From Pirellulales bacterium (lineage in GTDB: Bacteria; Planctomycetota; Planctomycetia; Pirellulales; Thermoguttaceae), in assembly GCA_020846145.1 (NCBI GenBank), contig JADLEL010000217.1:1-64000 (forward strand): a stretch of 64,000 bases of DNA, written 5' to 3'. The position numbers and the translations under genes were made by a program. The number at the start of each line of letters is the position of its first letter. The stretch's first letter is position 1. This document shows, one piece after another, positions 7,736 to 16,184 of the stretch. The notes under the pieces are model-generated. The model did no database searches and was not told where the DNA came from. It saw only the letters and a list, made by a program, of their open reading frames with translations.

Positions 7736-9460
7736 TCATTTATCGTGATAGAGTTGAAATTCGCAAATCGACGGGGCCTCGACGGCATCGAGCAGATTCA
7801 ATCGGACTTTGCGACCGGTTACCGGCGCAAACTTCGCGGAGAACTCCTCGCCGATCGTCGTTCCCCGATAGAAAGTCCTCCATTGTCCGTTCTCCTCGAC
7901 CTGCAACTCGAACCGCCGAATCCGGCCGTAAGCCTCGACGATCTCCGTGCGGTTGAATGTCAGCGGTTGGCCGAGATCCACTTCGAGCCAGGCGGAGTGC
8001 GTTCCGGTGTCGCAGCCCCAACGAGTCAGGGGATCGTCATCGACGGCGAAATCCGGCCCGTATTTTCGCACCCTTTGGCGATAGACGTTCGAGGCCGCGG
8101 CCTTTTTACCGAAGGTCAGGGAGCCGGTCGGATTGGGGATCGCTTCCAGTTCGGCGACCGGGCCGTCCATCGTCAAGGCGATAATCGTATCGAGCGGTTG
8201 CCGATCCGCCGGCGGAACGCGAACGACGATCGATTCCGCGGATTGTTCGACGGTCGCCTCGCCGCCGGTCAGCAGGCGATGGGACACGACTTTCTTCGGC
8301 AGCGGCGGGAGTTTTACGCTTTCACCGGGCCACTTGATGACGTGCACGTAGATGGTGTCGCCGCGAGAGGTGGTTCCGCCCCAGCGCGCGGGCCGAATCG
8401 GTCCGCCGTTCGTGCCGTAGATGCTCTCCCCGTATTGTTTCAGCCACGCGCCGATCTCCCGATAGCGCTGGGCCTGGCGCGGCTCGATGCGTCCGTCGGG
8501 CATGGGACCGGTATCCAGAGCCAGATTTCCCCCGCGGATGGAACAGTTGACCAGCAAGTCGATGCACTGCTTGAGCGATTTGATTTTATCGTCGGGTTTC
8601 CACGCCCATTGCGTCCCCAAGGTTACGCAGGATTCCCAGGGCCGATCGACTTGGAATTTGCCCACCGTTTGTTCGGGCGTGTCGTAGTCGCCTTGAAGGC
8701 CGTAGCGATTGTTGATGACCAGCCAGGGTTGGAGCGAACGGGCGAGGGGGATGAGTTTTTCCGCGTCCCAGTCGCGGGCTTCGCCTCCCAGGCCGTCGAA
8801 CCAGAGACCGTCGATTTTTCCGTAATTCGTGAGGATTTCGCGGATTTGGCCGTGCAGGTACTCGATGTAGCGGGCGTGGTTGGCCGTGCGGTAATCGGGA
8901 TGGTGCCAATCGGGCTGCGAATAGTACACGATCAATTTCATGCCCGACTCGTGGCAGGCGTCGGCCACGTCTTTCAGCACGTCGCGTTTCCACGCCGCTT
9001 CCGGCCCCGTGCTCTTATAGTCGGTGAGCTTCGTATCGAACAAGCAATAGCCGTCGTGGTGCTTCACCAGGAATATTATGTACTTCGCCCCGCCCTCCCG
9101 CGCGATCTCGACCCACTCGCGCGCGTCGAAGCGGTCGGGCTTCCACTTTTTATACAGATTGTCATAGACCGCGGCGGGCGTGGGGCCTCTGCCGCCTTCC
9201 GGGATTCGCGTCTCGATCGGCTTGGTTCTCGAGAGGCCGCGCGACCAGCCGATATCCTCGCCGGTCAAAGTCACCGGCCCCCAACACACGAACATTCCGA
9301 ACCGCATCTCCCGCCAGGCCTCGACGATCTCCGGTTTGGCATTCAGTTCGCCGGGAGGGGAGGGATCGGCGGCATTCAATTGCCCGGGTCGCATGCACAA
9401 TTTTCCGGTCGCGAGCAGGCCGATCGCGGCGAGAACGAGGATTTTGCGGTAGTGTTTCAT
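7736..9460 (-). CDS. Secreted alpha-L-fucosidase (GH29) with C-terminal F5/8 C domain
   Basis: The 574-residue protein has a signal peptide (MKHYRKILVLAAIGLLATG, processed around residue 31) followed by a GH29 barrel that removes alpha-linked L-fucose. Diagnostic pieces are MRFGMFVCWGPVTLTG, YIIFLVKHHDGYCLFDT, and DGLWFDGLGG near residue 218, whose Asp is the expected nucleophile. A beta-rich domain follows the barrel, and residues about 450-574 resemble a coagulation factor 5/8 type C carbohydrate-binding domain (AVDDDPLTRWGCD, SAWLEVDLGQP). It is the first gene of a likely two-gene unit with the URO-D-like gene downstream. Export implies action on external fucose-containing polysaccharides such as algal fucan; that target is inferred. 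Confidence 0.93.
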   Translation of the reverse strand: MKHYRKILVLAAIGLLATGKLCMRPGQLNAADPSPPGELNAKPEIVEAWREMRFGMFVCWGPVTLTGEDIGWSRGLSRTKPIETRIPEGGRGPTPAAVYDNLYKKWKPDRFDAREWVEIAREGGAKYIIFLVKHHDGYCLFDTKLTDYKSTGPEAAWKRDVLKDVADACHESGMKLIVYYSQPDWHHPDYRTANHARYIEYLHGQIREILTNYGKIDGLWFDGLGGEARDWDAEKLIPLARSLQPWLVINNRYGLQGDYDTPEQTVGKFQVDRPWESCVTLGTQWAWKPDDKIKSLKQCIDLLVNCSIRGGNLALDTGPMPDGRIEPRQAQRYREIGAWLKQYGESIYGTNGGPIRPARWGGTTSRGDTIYVHVIKWPGESVKLPPLPKKVVSHRLLTGGEATVEQSAESIVVRVPPADRQPLDTIIALTMDGPVAELEAIPNPTGSLTFGKKAAASNVYRQRVRKYGPDFAVDDDPLTRWGCDTGTHSAWLEVDLGQPLTFNRTEIVEAYGRIRRFELQVEENGQWRTFYRGTTIGEEFSAKFAPVTGRKVRLNLLDAVEAPSICEFQLYHDK

Positions 9461-9545
9461 TCGATTTCCTTTCGTCTTTGGGGTGCAATAAAAAATGGAA
9501 CGGATCGTTCAACGCAATCCGCACGGCGGATGCCAATGAGTTTCT

Positions 9546-9637
9546 GTTGCGGATGGTGCGCATCTCGTAGGGTGCGTGCTTGCACGCACGCGTATTCTGC
9601 GGGAAAACGCTGCGCGTGCGTGCACGCACCCTACATG
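9546..9637. repeat. Inverted repeat (GTAGGGTGCGTGC family), copy 1
   Basis: 9568-9590 (GTAGGGTGCGTGCTTGCACG...) is complementary to 9613-9635, forming a strong hairpin upstream of the fucosidase gene. The left part, starting GTTGCGGATGGTGCGCAT, is repeated in direct orientation at 10315-10360 beyond the URO-D pseudogene. Confidence 0.75.
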
Positions 9638-9654
9638 ATGTTTCCGTTCGGGAA

Positions 9655-10245
9655 CTAACGATAGTCGCCGAATTCTTCGACGGCGTCGAACATCGCCAAT
9701 ACATTCTCGACCGGCGTCTCCGCCAAAATATAATCGCGGCTCGCGCCGGTCACGTAGCCCCCGCCGGGAGCCATGCCCGCCAGCACTTCGCGGATTTTAT
9801 GCCGAACGATATCGGGCGTAACTTCGATCGGGACGCGGTGCGAATCGATCGCGCCATTGAAGAGTATAGTTTGGCCGTAATTCGCTTTCAATAAGGTCAA
9901 ATCCATCCCCTGGCAACACGGTTGCACGACGTACAAGCCGTCCGATCCGGCCGCGGCGAGCGCCGGGATCAGCGACTCGAATCCACCGCGGCATTGCAGT
10001 TGCACTTTCAAACCGTAGGCGTGGCCAGGATCGATCAAACGGCGTAAATGCGGTAAAACGAACCGCTCGAAGAACTGGGACCGAGTAGCAGGCCTGTCCG
10101 ACTCCCAAAATCGTTGCCGATGAAAAATATGTCGAGCGCCTCGGCGCACCGCCGGAGATCGGCCCGCACACCTTCCGTCACAGTTTCGCCACGCATCTAT
10201 ATAACCGGCGAGGACTTGCGTCAAGCGGAAGAGATGCTTGACCAA
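9655..10245 (-). pseudogene. Decayed URO-D-like gene
   Basis: The last 150 or so codons align with URO-D-like proteins (HLRRLIDPGHAYGLKVQL, FNGAIDSHRVP, APGGGYVTGASRDYILAETP). Upstream, the expected FFIGNDFGSRTG segment appears only in another frame around 10090-10140, so at least one frameshift lies near 10078, and another probably near 10190. The N-terminal half of a normal 350-residue protein is missing. The usual LHCCGG metal-binding motif reads LQCRGG here. These changes together indicate a dead copy. Intact relatives in the window are at 6418-7728 and 28728-29846. Confidence 0.85.
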
Positions 10246-10314
10246 CTGGCGAAGTCGGGCTGAAGAGCGCGGCTCGAATAGCGCTTCATTTCACCACAGG
10301 CCGGTCGAATCCCC

Positions 10315-10366
10315 GTTGCGAAAGGTGCGCAAATCGTAGGGGGCGTGCAAGCACGCGCCCTGCCTG
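10315..10366. repeat. GTAGGGTGCGTGC-family repeat, copy 2
   Basis: This contains GTTGCGAAAGGTGCGCAAATCG followed by the hairpin GGGCGTGCAAGCACGCGCCC. The first part is a direct, slightly diverged copy of 9546-9570, so the URO-D pseudogene is bracketed by two members of one repeat family. Confidence 0.65.
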
Positions 10367-10467
10367 AAGTTACCCCAACGAAATCGCCAGGCACGGGCGT
10401 CTCGACAGCCGTCGGGCGATTGAGCCGGCCTCGCTACGCTTGGTTCGGATTATTGTGTTACTATGTC

Positions 10468-11502
10468 TCACCGCTCCGCGTTCACCGCGTCGATCAACTG
10501 CCGCAGCCTGCCGAAATTGCGGCGATTGAAGCGGAAGATGAGCCGCGGCAGTTCGGCCAGCAGCGGATCGTCGCGTTCGTCGGGCAAGGCGCCGCCGAGT
10601 TCGATTTTGCCCTCGAGGAGGATGTCGGCGAAATTCGCGTTGAGCGCATCGAGCAGCGATTCGCTCGGCGCCTTCATCATCCGGATGACGAGTTGCTCGC
10701 GGACGTAGCGCATGCTGTGGTAAACGCGGTAGAAGCCGATGATCTCCGCGACCGCCGCTGCGACGCTGTCGGTCCGTTTGTAGAGCGAAAGGTCCTCCGC
10801 CGAGATCATTCCGCGGGCCAGCAACTGCCGCTCGACGAAGTCTTGCCACGCGCCCCAGTAATCGCCGCCCGGCTCGTCGAGCATCACGATCGGCAGCATG
10901 TCGTGCTTGCCGGTTTGCAGCAGCGTGAGCACTTCCAGCCCCTCGTCGAGCGTGCCGAAGCCGCCGGGCATGAGGCAGATGGCGTCGGTCTCTTTCACGA
11001 ACATCAGTTTGCGCGTGAAAAAGTATTTCATGTGGACCAGTTTCGCGTCGCCGGCGATGACTTTGTTGGCCGATTGCTCGAACGGGAGGAGGATGTTCAG
11101 CCCCATTGAATTTTCCCGGCCCGCACCCAGGTGTCCCGCCTCCATGATCCCGCTGGCCGCGCCGGTGATGATCAGCCAACGGTTGGCGGCCATCGCGCGG
11201 CCGAACTCCACGGCCATTTGGTAAGCGGGCCGTTCGGGCGGCGTCCGCGCCGAGCCGAACATCGTTACCTTGCGCAGCCGGCGATACGGCGAAAAGACTT
11301 TGAAGGCGTAGCGCAACTCGCGGAGCGTGCGGCGGATGATTTTCAAGTCGCCACGGCTGGGATGATCCCCTGCCATGTGGTCGGCCGACTCCTTGATCTG
11401 TGCGATCAATTCCGCAATGTGCTTCGCGGCAAGAGCTTCATCGGGTTCGGAATCGGGATCTGCAGCGTCGGGGGATGCGTTCACGGAATCGTAATCGAGC
11501 AT
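10468..11502 (-). CDS. LOG-family (Rossmann-fold nucleotide-binding) protein
   Basis: The 344-residue protein carries the LOG signature PGGFGTLDE together with MFGSARTPP and ITGAASGIMEAGHLGAG. LOG proteins form a Rossmann-like fold and hydrolyse nucleoside 5'-monophosphates such as cytokinin ribotides; many bacterial members are misnamed lysine decarboxylases. Here an N-terminal extension of about 80 residues and a C-terminal extension of about 100 residues, ending FNRRNFGRLRQLIDAV, flank the core, as in the longer TIGR00730-type members. The ATG at 11502 is preferred over the one 13 codons upstream because the DNA between is low-complexity leader repeat, not protein-like. Neither start has a Shine-Dalgarno sequence. 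Confidence 0.85.
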   Translation of the reverse strand: MLDYDSVNASPDAADPDSEPDEALAAKHIAELIAQIKESADHMAGDHPSRGDLKIIRRTLRELRYAFKVFSPYRRLRKVTMFGSARTPPERPAYQMAVEFGRAMAANRWLIITGAASGIMEAGHLGAGRENSMGLNILLPFEQSANKVIAGDAKLVHMKYFFTRKLMFVKETDAICLMPGGFGTLDEGLEVLTLLQTGKHDMLPIVMLDEPGGDYWGAWQDFVERQLLARGMISAEDLSLYKRTDSVAAAVAEIIGFYRVYHSMRYVREQLVIRMMKAPSESLLDALNANFADILLEGKIELGGALPDERDDPLLAELPRLIFRFNRRNFGRLRQLIDAVNAER

Positions 11503-11761
11503 GAGAGGTGATAGGAAGGATGAATGTTGAATGCTGAACATTAAGCAGCCATCGGGTATCGACCGAAGACTGGACAGAGAATGTCCGGCGAAGGAAAGGC
11601 GAACAATAACTCTTTTTTAAGCCGAAGAATTCATTCAGCATTTCGCTTTCAATCTTACTTCCGGATCCCCAAATTCTCCAGTCTCAAGAAACGCCGCCAG
11701 CCCGGGGTGCTGGGAACCGGGCTGGTAAAATGCGTATTATGGGTAGTTGTCTCTTGTGCCG
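11503..11761. other. Spacer with leader repeat, no gene
   Basis: On the minus strand the 40 bases before the LOG start are ATGTTCAGCATTCAACATTC followed by ATCCTTCC and CTATCACCTCTC, a pyrimidine-rich leader without a Shine-Dalgarno sequence. A partly complementary AATGCTGAATGAATTC lies near 11625-11645, so the leader may fold back. No further coding signal is visible. Confidence 0.5.
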
Positions 11762-12004
11762 TCAAGCGGAAGGGCGGCGATAATGCTGGTAAGCGAGGAG
11801 GACTTCATAAAGGTCCATTGAGATGGAGATTTCGTCGTCGGCGAAATCTCGCAGCCATGTGCGGCGCGACTGTACGGCATCGGCCAGGAGCGGCATAACC
11901 TCCATGAGTGGTACGGTTACCTTCTCGTGGGCGATTTCGGCCGTATTTTCCTTGGTGGTTTCATCTTGGGGGCCGTAGTAAACGCGTAAATGACTTGCAT
12001 TCAT
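11762..12004 (-). CDS. Small conserved hypothetical protein (80 aa)
   Basis: The peptide MNASHLRVYYGPQDE...DAVQSRRTWLRDFADDEIS...EVLLAYQHYRRPSA looks like a compact soluble planctomycete protein of unknown function. I chose ATG 12004 because GGAAGGA lies about 9 bases upstream; a longer frame reaching 12118 would swallow that ribosome binding site. The protein has an acidic central helix and no signal peptide or membrane segment. It faces away from the Tex gene downstream. Confidence 0.7.
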   Translation of the reverse strand: MNASHLRVYYGPQDETTKENTAEIAHEKVTVPLMEVMPLLADAVQSRRTWLRDFADDEISISMDLYEVLLAYQHYRRPSA

Positions 12005-12376
12005 GGCACTTGATCCTTCCATGGAGCGCCCACCCTGTCTGTGTTGCGTTATATCGGCAGGAGGCATCTTGCGGATTTGATCTTTTTGGAGGAAAATACT
12101 GGTTTTGCACGCCAACACTGTTGGCGCGATGATAACCGGGAAACCGATTAAGACCTTTATGCCGAGAACGGTCAGGGTCGCGGTAAACTTTTTCGAGAAC
12201 GGGCGATAAGGATAATTTTCGCCGTTTTCTAGTAAAAAAGCGGTTTCCCAAAATAATTCCGAGTCATATCCCTAAGCCTTAGGGCCGATTTCGGCGCAAC
12301 GCGTCCCTCGCCGGCAAACCGAGGGCCTTCCGCCCGAATCGATTGACTCCAAGCACTTTTTCGGATTGTCTCTCCC
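12005..12376. other. Divergent promoter region, no gene
   Basis: This region separates the 80-residue gene (minus) from the Tex gene (plus). It holds the palindrome CGCCAACACTGTTGGCG at about 12111-12127 and an imperfect inverted repeat near 12200-12230 (GAACGGGCGAT ... CGCCGTTTTC). Either could be an operator or an attenuator. I see no RNA gene. Confidence 0.45.
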
Positions 12377-15300
12377 ATGGCGAGCACGGTAACGATCGAT
12401 CTGCGGCAAGTAGCCCGCGGCCTGGACATCCCCGCAAAACAAGTTCAAGCCACCGTAGAACTTCTCGATGAAGGCAATACGGTCCCCTTCATCACCCGAT
12501 ACCGCAAGGATCGAACCGGCGGATTGGATGAAGAGCAAGTTCGGACGATTCAAGACCGGCTGACGAAGATGCGTTTGCTTTCCGAGCGGAAGCAAACGAT
12601 CTTGCGTTCGATCGAAGCGCAAGGCAAGCTGAGCGAGCAGCTCGCCAAGCAAATCCTCGCCGCGGCGACGACGAAGCGGCTCGAGGACCTGTACTTGCCC
12701 TTCAAGCCCAAGAAGCAAACGCTGGCCACGACCGCGCGCAGCCGGGGATTGGAAGGACTGGCGCGGGAAATCCTGGAGGCCGATCCGCTATGCGCGAAGC
12801 TCGACGCCCGGGCCGCCGATTACGCCAGCGCGGATCGCCAAGTGCCCTCCGGGGCCGACGCCTTGCTGGGCGCGGGCCACATCCTCGCCGAGCAATTCAG
12901 CGAGCACGCCGAAGTGCGGCAGCGCCTCCGCGAGATCATGCAGCGCACGGGAGTGATCGTCAGCACGCGGATCGCGCCCGAAATCAAGACCGCGCCCGCG
13001 CCTTCGCCCGCTTTGGAGAAATCGGAAAAGCTCGCGCCGGGCACGCACAGCGTCGATGCCGTGGCGCCGGCACACGATGCGCAGGGCATCGCCACGCACG
13101 CCGAAGCGGCCGATCTGCCCGAGCCGGTTTCCCAGGAATCGACCGCCGCGGCGGAACCCCTCGACGGCGAAGCGCGGAACGCCGTCGCCGTTTCGACGGC
13201 CACGGCGGGCAGCGCGTCGGAAGCCATTCACGCCGCCGACTCGATTTCCGCCGAAACGGAGATCGAGCGAACGCCCGCCGAGCAGGCAAGCGTTTCCGAG
13301 CCGTTGGATTTGCGATCGTCCGCCGCGGAAACGCATTCCGGCGATGCGGTCAGCGCGCACGACACCGCCGCGGCAGCCGGCGAAATTCCGCCCGCCGCCG
13401 GCACGGACTCCCTCGCGCAAGTCGCCGCGGCGCAATTCGCCGCCGGCGATCTCGCGCCCTCCTTGGACGCGCACGGCGCGGGCGCGCAGATCGTCAGTTC
13501 CGCCACGGCGCGTCCGCCGGCGCCGACGGCCGCGCAGCGCCGGCAGATGGAGCGCCAGGCCGCCCGCGAGCAGCAGCGCGCCAAGCGCGAGCAAATGAAG
13601 AAGCGGCTCGAGGAAAAGCGGATCAAATCGTTCCGCGATTACTTCGATTACCGCGACGAGATCAAGCGCATGCCGCTGCATCGCGTACTGGCCCTCAACC
13701 GCGGCGAGCGGTCGAAGATCCTCCGCGTGAAGATCGAGACCGATTTGCAGGCGATGGTCAACGCGGTCGAGGAGATTCTCGTGCCGCCGACGCATCCGCA
13801 CGCCGACTACCTTCGCGGCTGCGCCCGCGACGCGCTCGCCCGGCTGATTCTGCCGAGCCTCGAGCGCGAAGCTCGCCGCGAATTGACCGAGCGCGCCGAA
13901 GCGCACGCCGTGGATGTCTTCGCCAAGAATCTGCGGAATTTGCTCTTGCAGCCGCCGATCCGGAATCACCGCGTGTTGGCGCTCGATCCGGGCTTCAAGA
14001 GCGGCTGCAAATACACGGCGCTCGACCAGTTCGGCAACCTCCTGGAGCACGGCGTGATCTTCCTCGTCGGCAAGCCCGACCACCGCGCGCAATCCAAGCA
14101 GAAGATCGTCGAGGTCATCAAGAAATTTCAAATCACGGTGGTCGCCATCGGCAACGGCACCGCCTGCCGCGAGGTGGAAAAATTCGTCGCCGGCGACGTG
14201 CTGGGGGGCGAACTTATCGAGCGCGGCGTCGCGTACGTGATCGTCAACGAGGCCGGCGCGAGCGTCTATTCCACCAGCCGCTTGGGACGGGAAGAGTTCC
14301 CCGATTACGACGCCACCCTCCGCGGCGCGATCTCCATCGGCCGCCGCTTGCAGGACCCCTTGAGCGAACTCGTGAAGATCGAGCCGGCCAACATCGGCGT
14401 GGGATTGTACCAGCACGACGTGAAGGCCAAGCACTTGAGCGCGTCGTTGGACGGCGTGGTCGAATCGTGCGTGAATTACGTCGGCGTCGATGCGAACATG
14501 GCCAGTCCCGCGCTCTTGAGCTACGTATCGGGCTTGAACCAACTGACCGCCCGGCGACTCTACGAATACCGCCGCGAGCACGGGCCGTTCCGCAATCGCG
14601 AACAACTTCGGCAGGTGCCGGGCTTGGGCGAGGCGACTTTCGTCCAAGCCGCTGGATTCCTCAAGATTTCCAACGGCGACAATCCCTTGGATTTCACCTG
14701 GATTCATCCCGAAAGCTACGAGGTCGCCTCCCGCCTTCTCGAACGCTTGGGCTGCACCCCCGCCGATCTCTCCGACAAGGCGAAAGTGGCCGAACTGACC
14801 GAACGCATCTCCGCGCTCAATGTGGACGAATTGGCCGCCGAGTTGCAAATCGGCGCGTTGACCTTGAAGGACATGCTGGCCCAATTCGTCCGTCCGGGCC
14901 GCGATCCCCGCGAGGACTTGCCCCCGCCCGCCTTCAAGCACGGCATCTTGAAACTCGAAGATCTGTGTCCCGGCATGGAACTGACCGGCACGGTGCTGAA
15001 CGTGGTCGATTTCGGCTGCTTCGTCGATATTGGCATGCACGACAGCGGCCTGGTCCACGTAAGCCATTTGGCCGACCGCTTCATCCGCGATCCGCACGAA
15101 GTGGTTTCGGTGGGCGACGTGGTGAAGGTCTGGGTGCTCTCGGTCGAGAAGGAACGGCGGCGCGTTTCCCTGACGATGGTCCAACCCGGCACCGAACGGC
15201 CGCGGCCGCCGCGCCGCCAACCGCGCGGCGAAGGCCAATCGGGCGAGGGCGCTCCGGCGGAAGGCGCAGCGGCCGAAGGTCCGGCAACGGGCGCTCCACC

Positions 15301-15961
15301 GCAACGCGAGCAAGGCCACGGCGGACGGCCCCCGCGGCGCGATCGCGGACTCCGGCAAGGTCGTCCCCCGCAAGGAGAACGGCCGCAAGGAGAACGGCCC
15401 CCGCAAGGAGATCGTCCGCAAGGAGAACGTCCGCAAGGAGAACGGCCCCCGCAAGGAGATCGTCCGCAAGGAGAACGGCCACCGCAAGGCGAGCGACCGC
15501 AGCGCGACCGGCCGCCGCGCCAACAAGGCGGCCAGGGAGGCCAGGGCGGAGGGCGTCCCTCCCGATACGGCGGGCCGCGCCGCGGCGCGTCGCACGATCG
15601 TTCGCACGGCCCTTACGAAGCCAAAGCCAAGCCCAAACCGGTGATTCCCCTTACCGACGAAATGAAAAAGGGCAAGGAGCCGTTGCGGACTTTCGGCGAC
15701 CTGTTGCAGTTTTACGAACTCCAGCAGCAGCCGGCCGATATGTCCGTTCCTCAATCGGCCGATGAACCCCCCGTGCCGGCGCCCGAGCAAGCGGCTCCCC
15801 CCACGGCCGAAATTCCCGCAGCGCAAACCGTCGTGCCGCCGACCGACGGCGAAACCTCGATTATCGCTGATACGCCGCCCGAACCGGGGCCGGTCGAAGA
15901 AAAAACTCCACCCGTGGTCGATGTCCAAGCGGAACGGCCCGCTCCCAACGAAATCGGCTGA
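12377..15961 (+). CDS. tex: Tex-family RNA-binding transcription accessory protein, with large insertions
   Basis: The 1194-residue protein is far longer than a usual Tex (about 720-780). Residues 1-205 are the helical N-terminal Tex region (VPFITRYRKDRTGGLDEEQ). About 208-413 are an Ala/Glu/Pro-rich low-complexity insertion. The Tex core resumes at RIKSFRDYFDYRDEIKRMP, with a YqgF/RNase H-like domain from about 529 (LALDPGFKSGCK), helix-hairpin-helix segments (GPFRNREQLRQVPGLGEATF) and an S1 RNA-binding domain at about 865-935 (GTVLNVVDFGCFVDIG). The tail 937-1194 is disordered, with PQGER/PQGDR repeats around 998-1040. Tex acts on RNA and transcription elongation in the cytoplasm. No frameshift is seen, so the insertions appear to be translated. 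Confidence 0.9.
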   Translation: MASTVTIDLRQVARGLDIPAKQVQATVELLDEGNTVPFITRYRKDRTGGLDEEQVRTIQDRLTKMRLLSERKQTILRSIEAQGKLSEQLAKQILAAATTKRLEDLYLPFKPKKQTLATTARSRGLEGLAREILEADPLCAKLDARAADYASADRQVPSGADALLGAGHILAEQFSEHAEVRQRLREIMQRTGVIVSTRIAPEIKTAPAPSPALEKSEKLAPGTHSVDAVAPAHDAQGIATHAEAADLPEPVSQESTAAAEPLDGEARNAVAVSTATAGSASEAIHAADSISAETEIERTPAEQASVSEPLDLRSSAAETHSGDAVSAHDTAAAAGEIPPAAGTDSLAQVAAAQFAAGDLAPSLDAHGAGAQIVSSATARPPAPTAAQRRQMERQAAREQQRAKREQMKKRLEEKRIKSFRDYFDYRDEIKRMPLHRVLALNRGERSKILRVKIETDLQAMVNAVEEILVPPTHPHADYLRGCARDALARLILPSLEREARRELTERAEAHAVDVFAKNLRNLLLQPPIRNHRVLALDPGFKSGCKYTALDQFGNLLEHGVIFLVGKPDHRAQSKQKIVEVIKKFQITVVAIGNGTACREVEKFVAGDVLGGELIERGVAYVIVNEAGASVYSTSRLGREEFPDYDATLRGAISIGRRLQDPLSELVKIEPANIGVGLYQHDVKAKHLSASLDGVVESCVNYVGVDANMASPALLSYVSGLNQLTARRLYEYRREHGPFRNREQLRQVPGLGEATFVQAAGFLKISNGDNPLDFTWIHPESYEVASRLLERLGCTPADLSDKAKVAELTERISALNVDELAAELQIGALTLKDMLAQFVRPGRDPREDLPPPAFKHGILKLEDLCPGMELTGTVLNVVDFGCFVDIGMHDSGLVHVSHLADRFIRDPHEVVSVGDVVKVWVLSVEKERRRVSLTMVQPGTERPRPPRRQPRGEGQSGEGAPAEGAAAEGPATGAPPQREQGHGGRPPRRDRGLRQGRPPQGERPQGERPPQGDRPQGERPQGERPPQGDRPQGERPPQGERPQRDRPPRQQGGQGGQGGGRPSRYGGPRRGASHDRSHGPYEAKAKPKPVIPLTDEMKKGKEPLRTFGDLLQFYELQQQPADMSVPQSADEPPVPAPEQAAPPTAEIPAAQTVVPPTDGETSIIADTPPEPGPVEEKTPPVVDVQAERPAPNEIG
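15366..15510 (+). repeat. Coding tandem repeats (PQGER/PQGDR units)
   Basis: Units of 15 or 18 bases built on CCGCAAGGAGAACG repeat about nine times in the Tex gene, encoding alternating P-Q-G-E-R-P and P-P-Q-G-D-R-P steps. Unit length is always a multiple of three, so gains or losses would keep the frame. Such a tract is expected to vary in copy number between strains. Confidence 0.9.
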
Positions 15962-15998
15962 AATGAATTTTGGCTTTGAAGGTGCGCAAGAAGAAAGG

Positions 15999-16108
15999 AC
16001 GAATGACGAAGCTCGAATGACGAAAGAAGGTCGAAGCATCGAGGCCAAAGAATTTTCGGCATTCCTACTCCGGATTTCTTACGTCATTCGAGCTTCGTCA
16101 TTCGTCAT
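15999..16108. repeat. Fold-back repeat (CGAATGACGAAG type)
   Basis: About 24 bases from 15999 (ACGAATGACGAAGCTCGAAT...) are exactly complementary to the arm ending near 16106. Each arm is itself made of repeated CGAATGACGAA units. The element lies in the leader of the gene starting at 16185 and would make a very stable mRNA hairpin. Confidence 0.8.
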
Positions 16109-16184
16109 TGTAGATCGAGCTGCCGCCTCCGTACTGAATTCAATCCCTTTCGCCTTCCCCTTTCCTCCTTCCGCCTTCCTTCTC

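Noticed and set aside
15366-15510. Possible CRISPR-like array
   Set aside because: The units are contiguous 15/18-base coding repeats without spacers, inside the Tex frame.
12788-16048. Antisense open frame of 1086 codons opposite the Tex gene
   Set aside because: High GC and codon bias of the Tex gene leave the opposite frame open; the translation is His/Arg/Gly-rich and has no recognisable domain, while the plus strand has clear Tex motifs.
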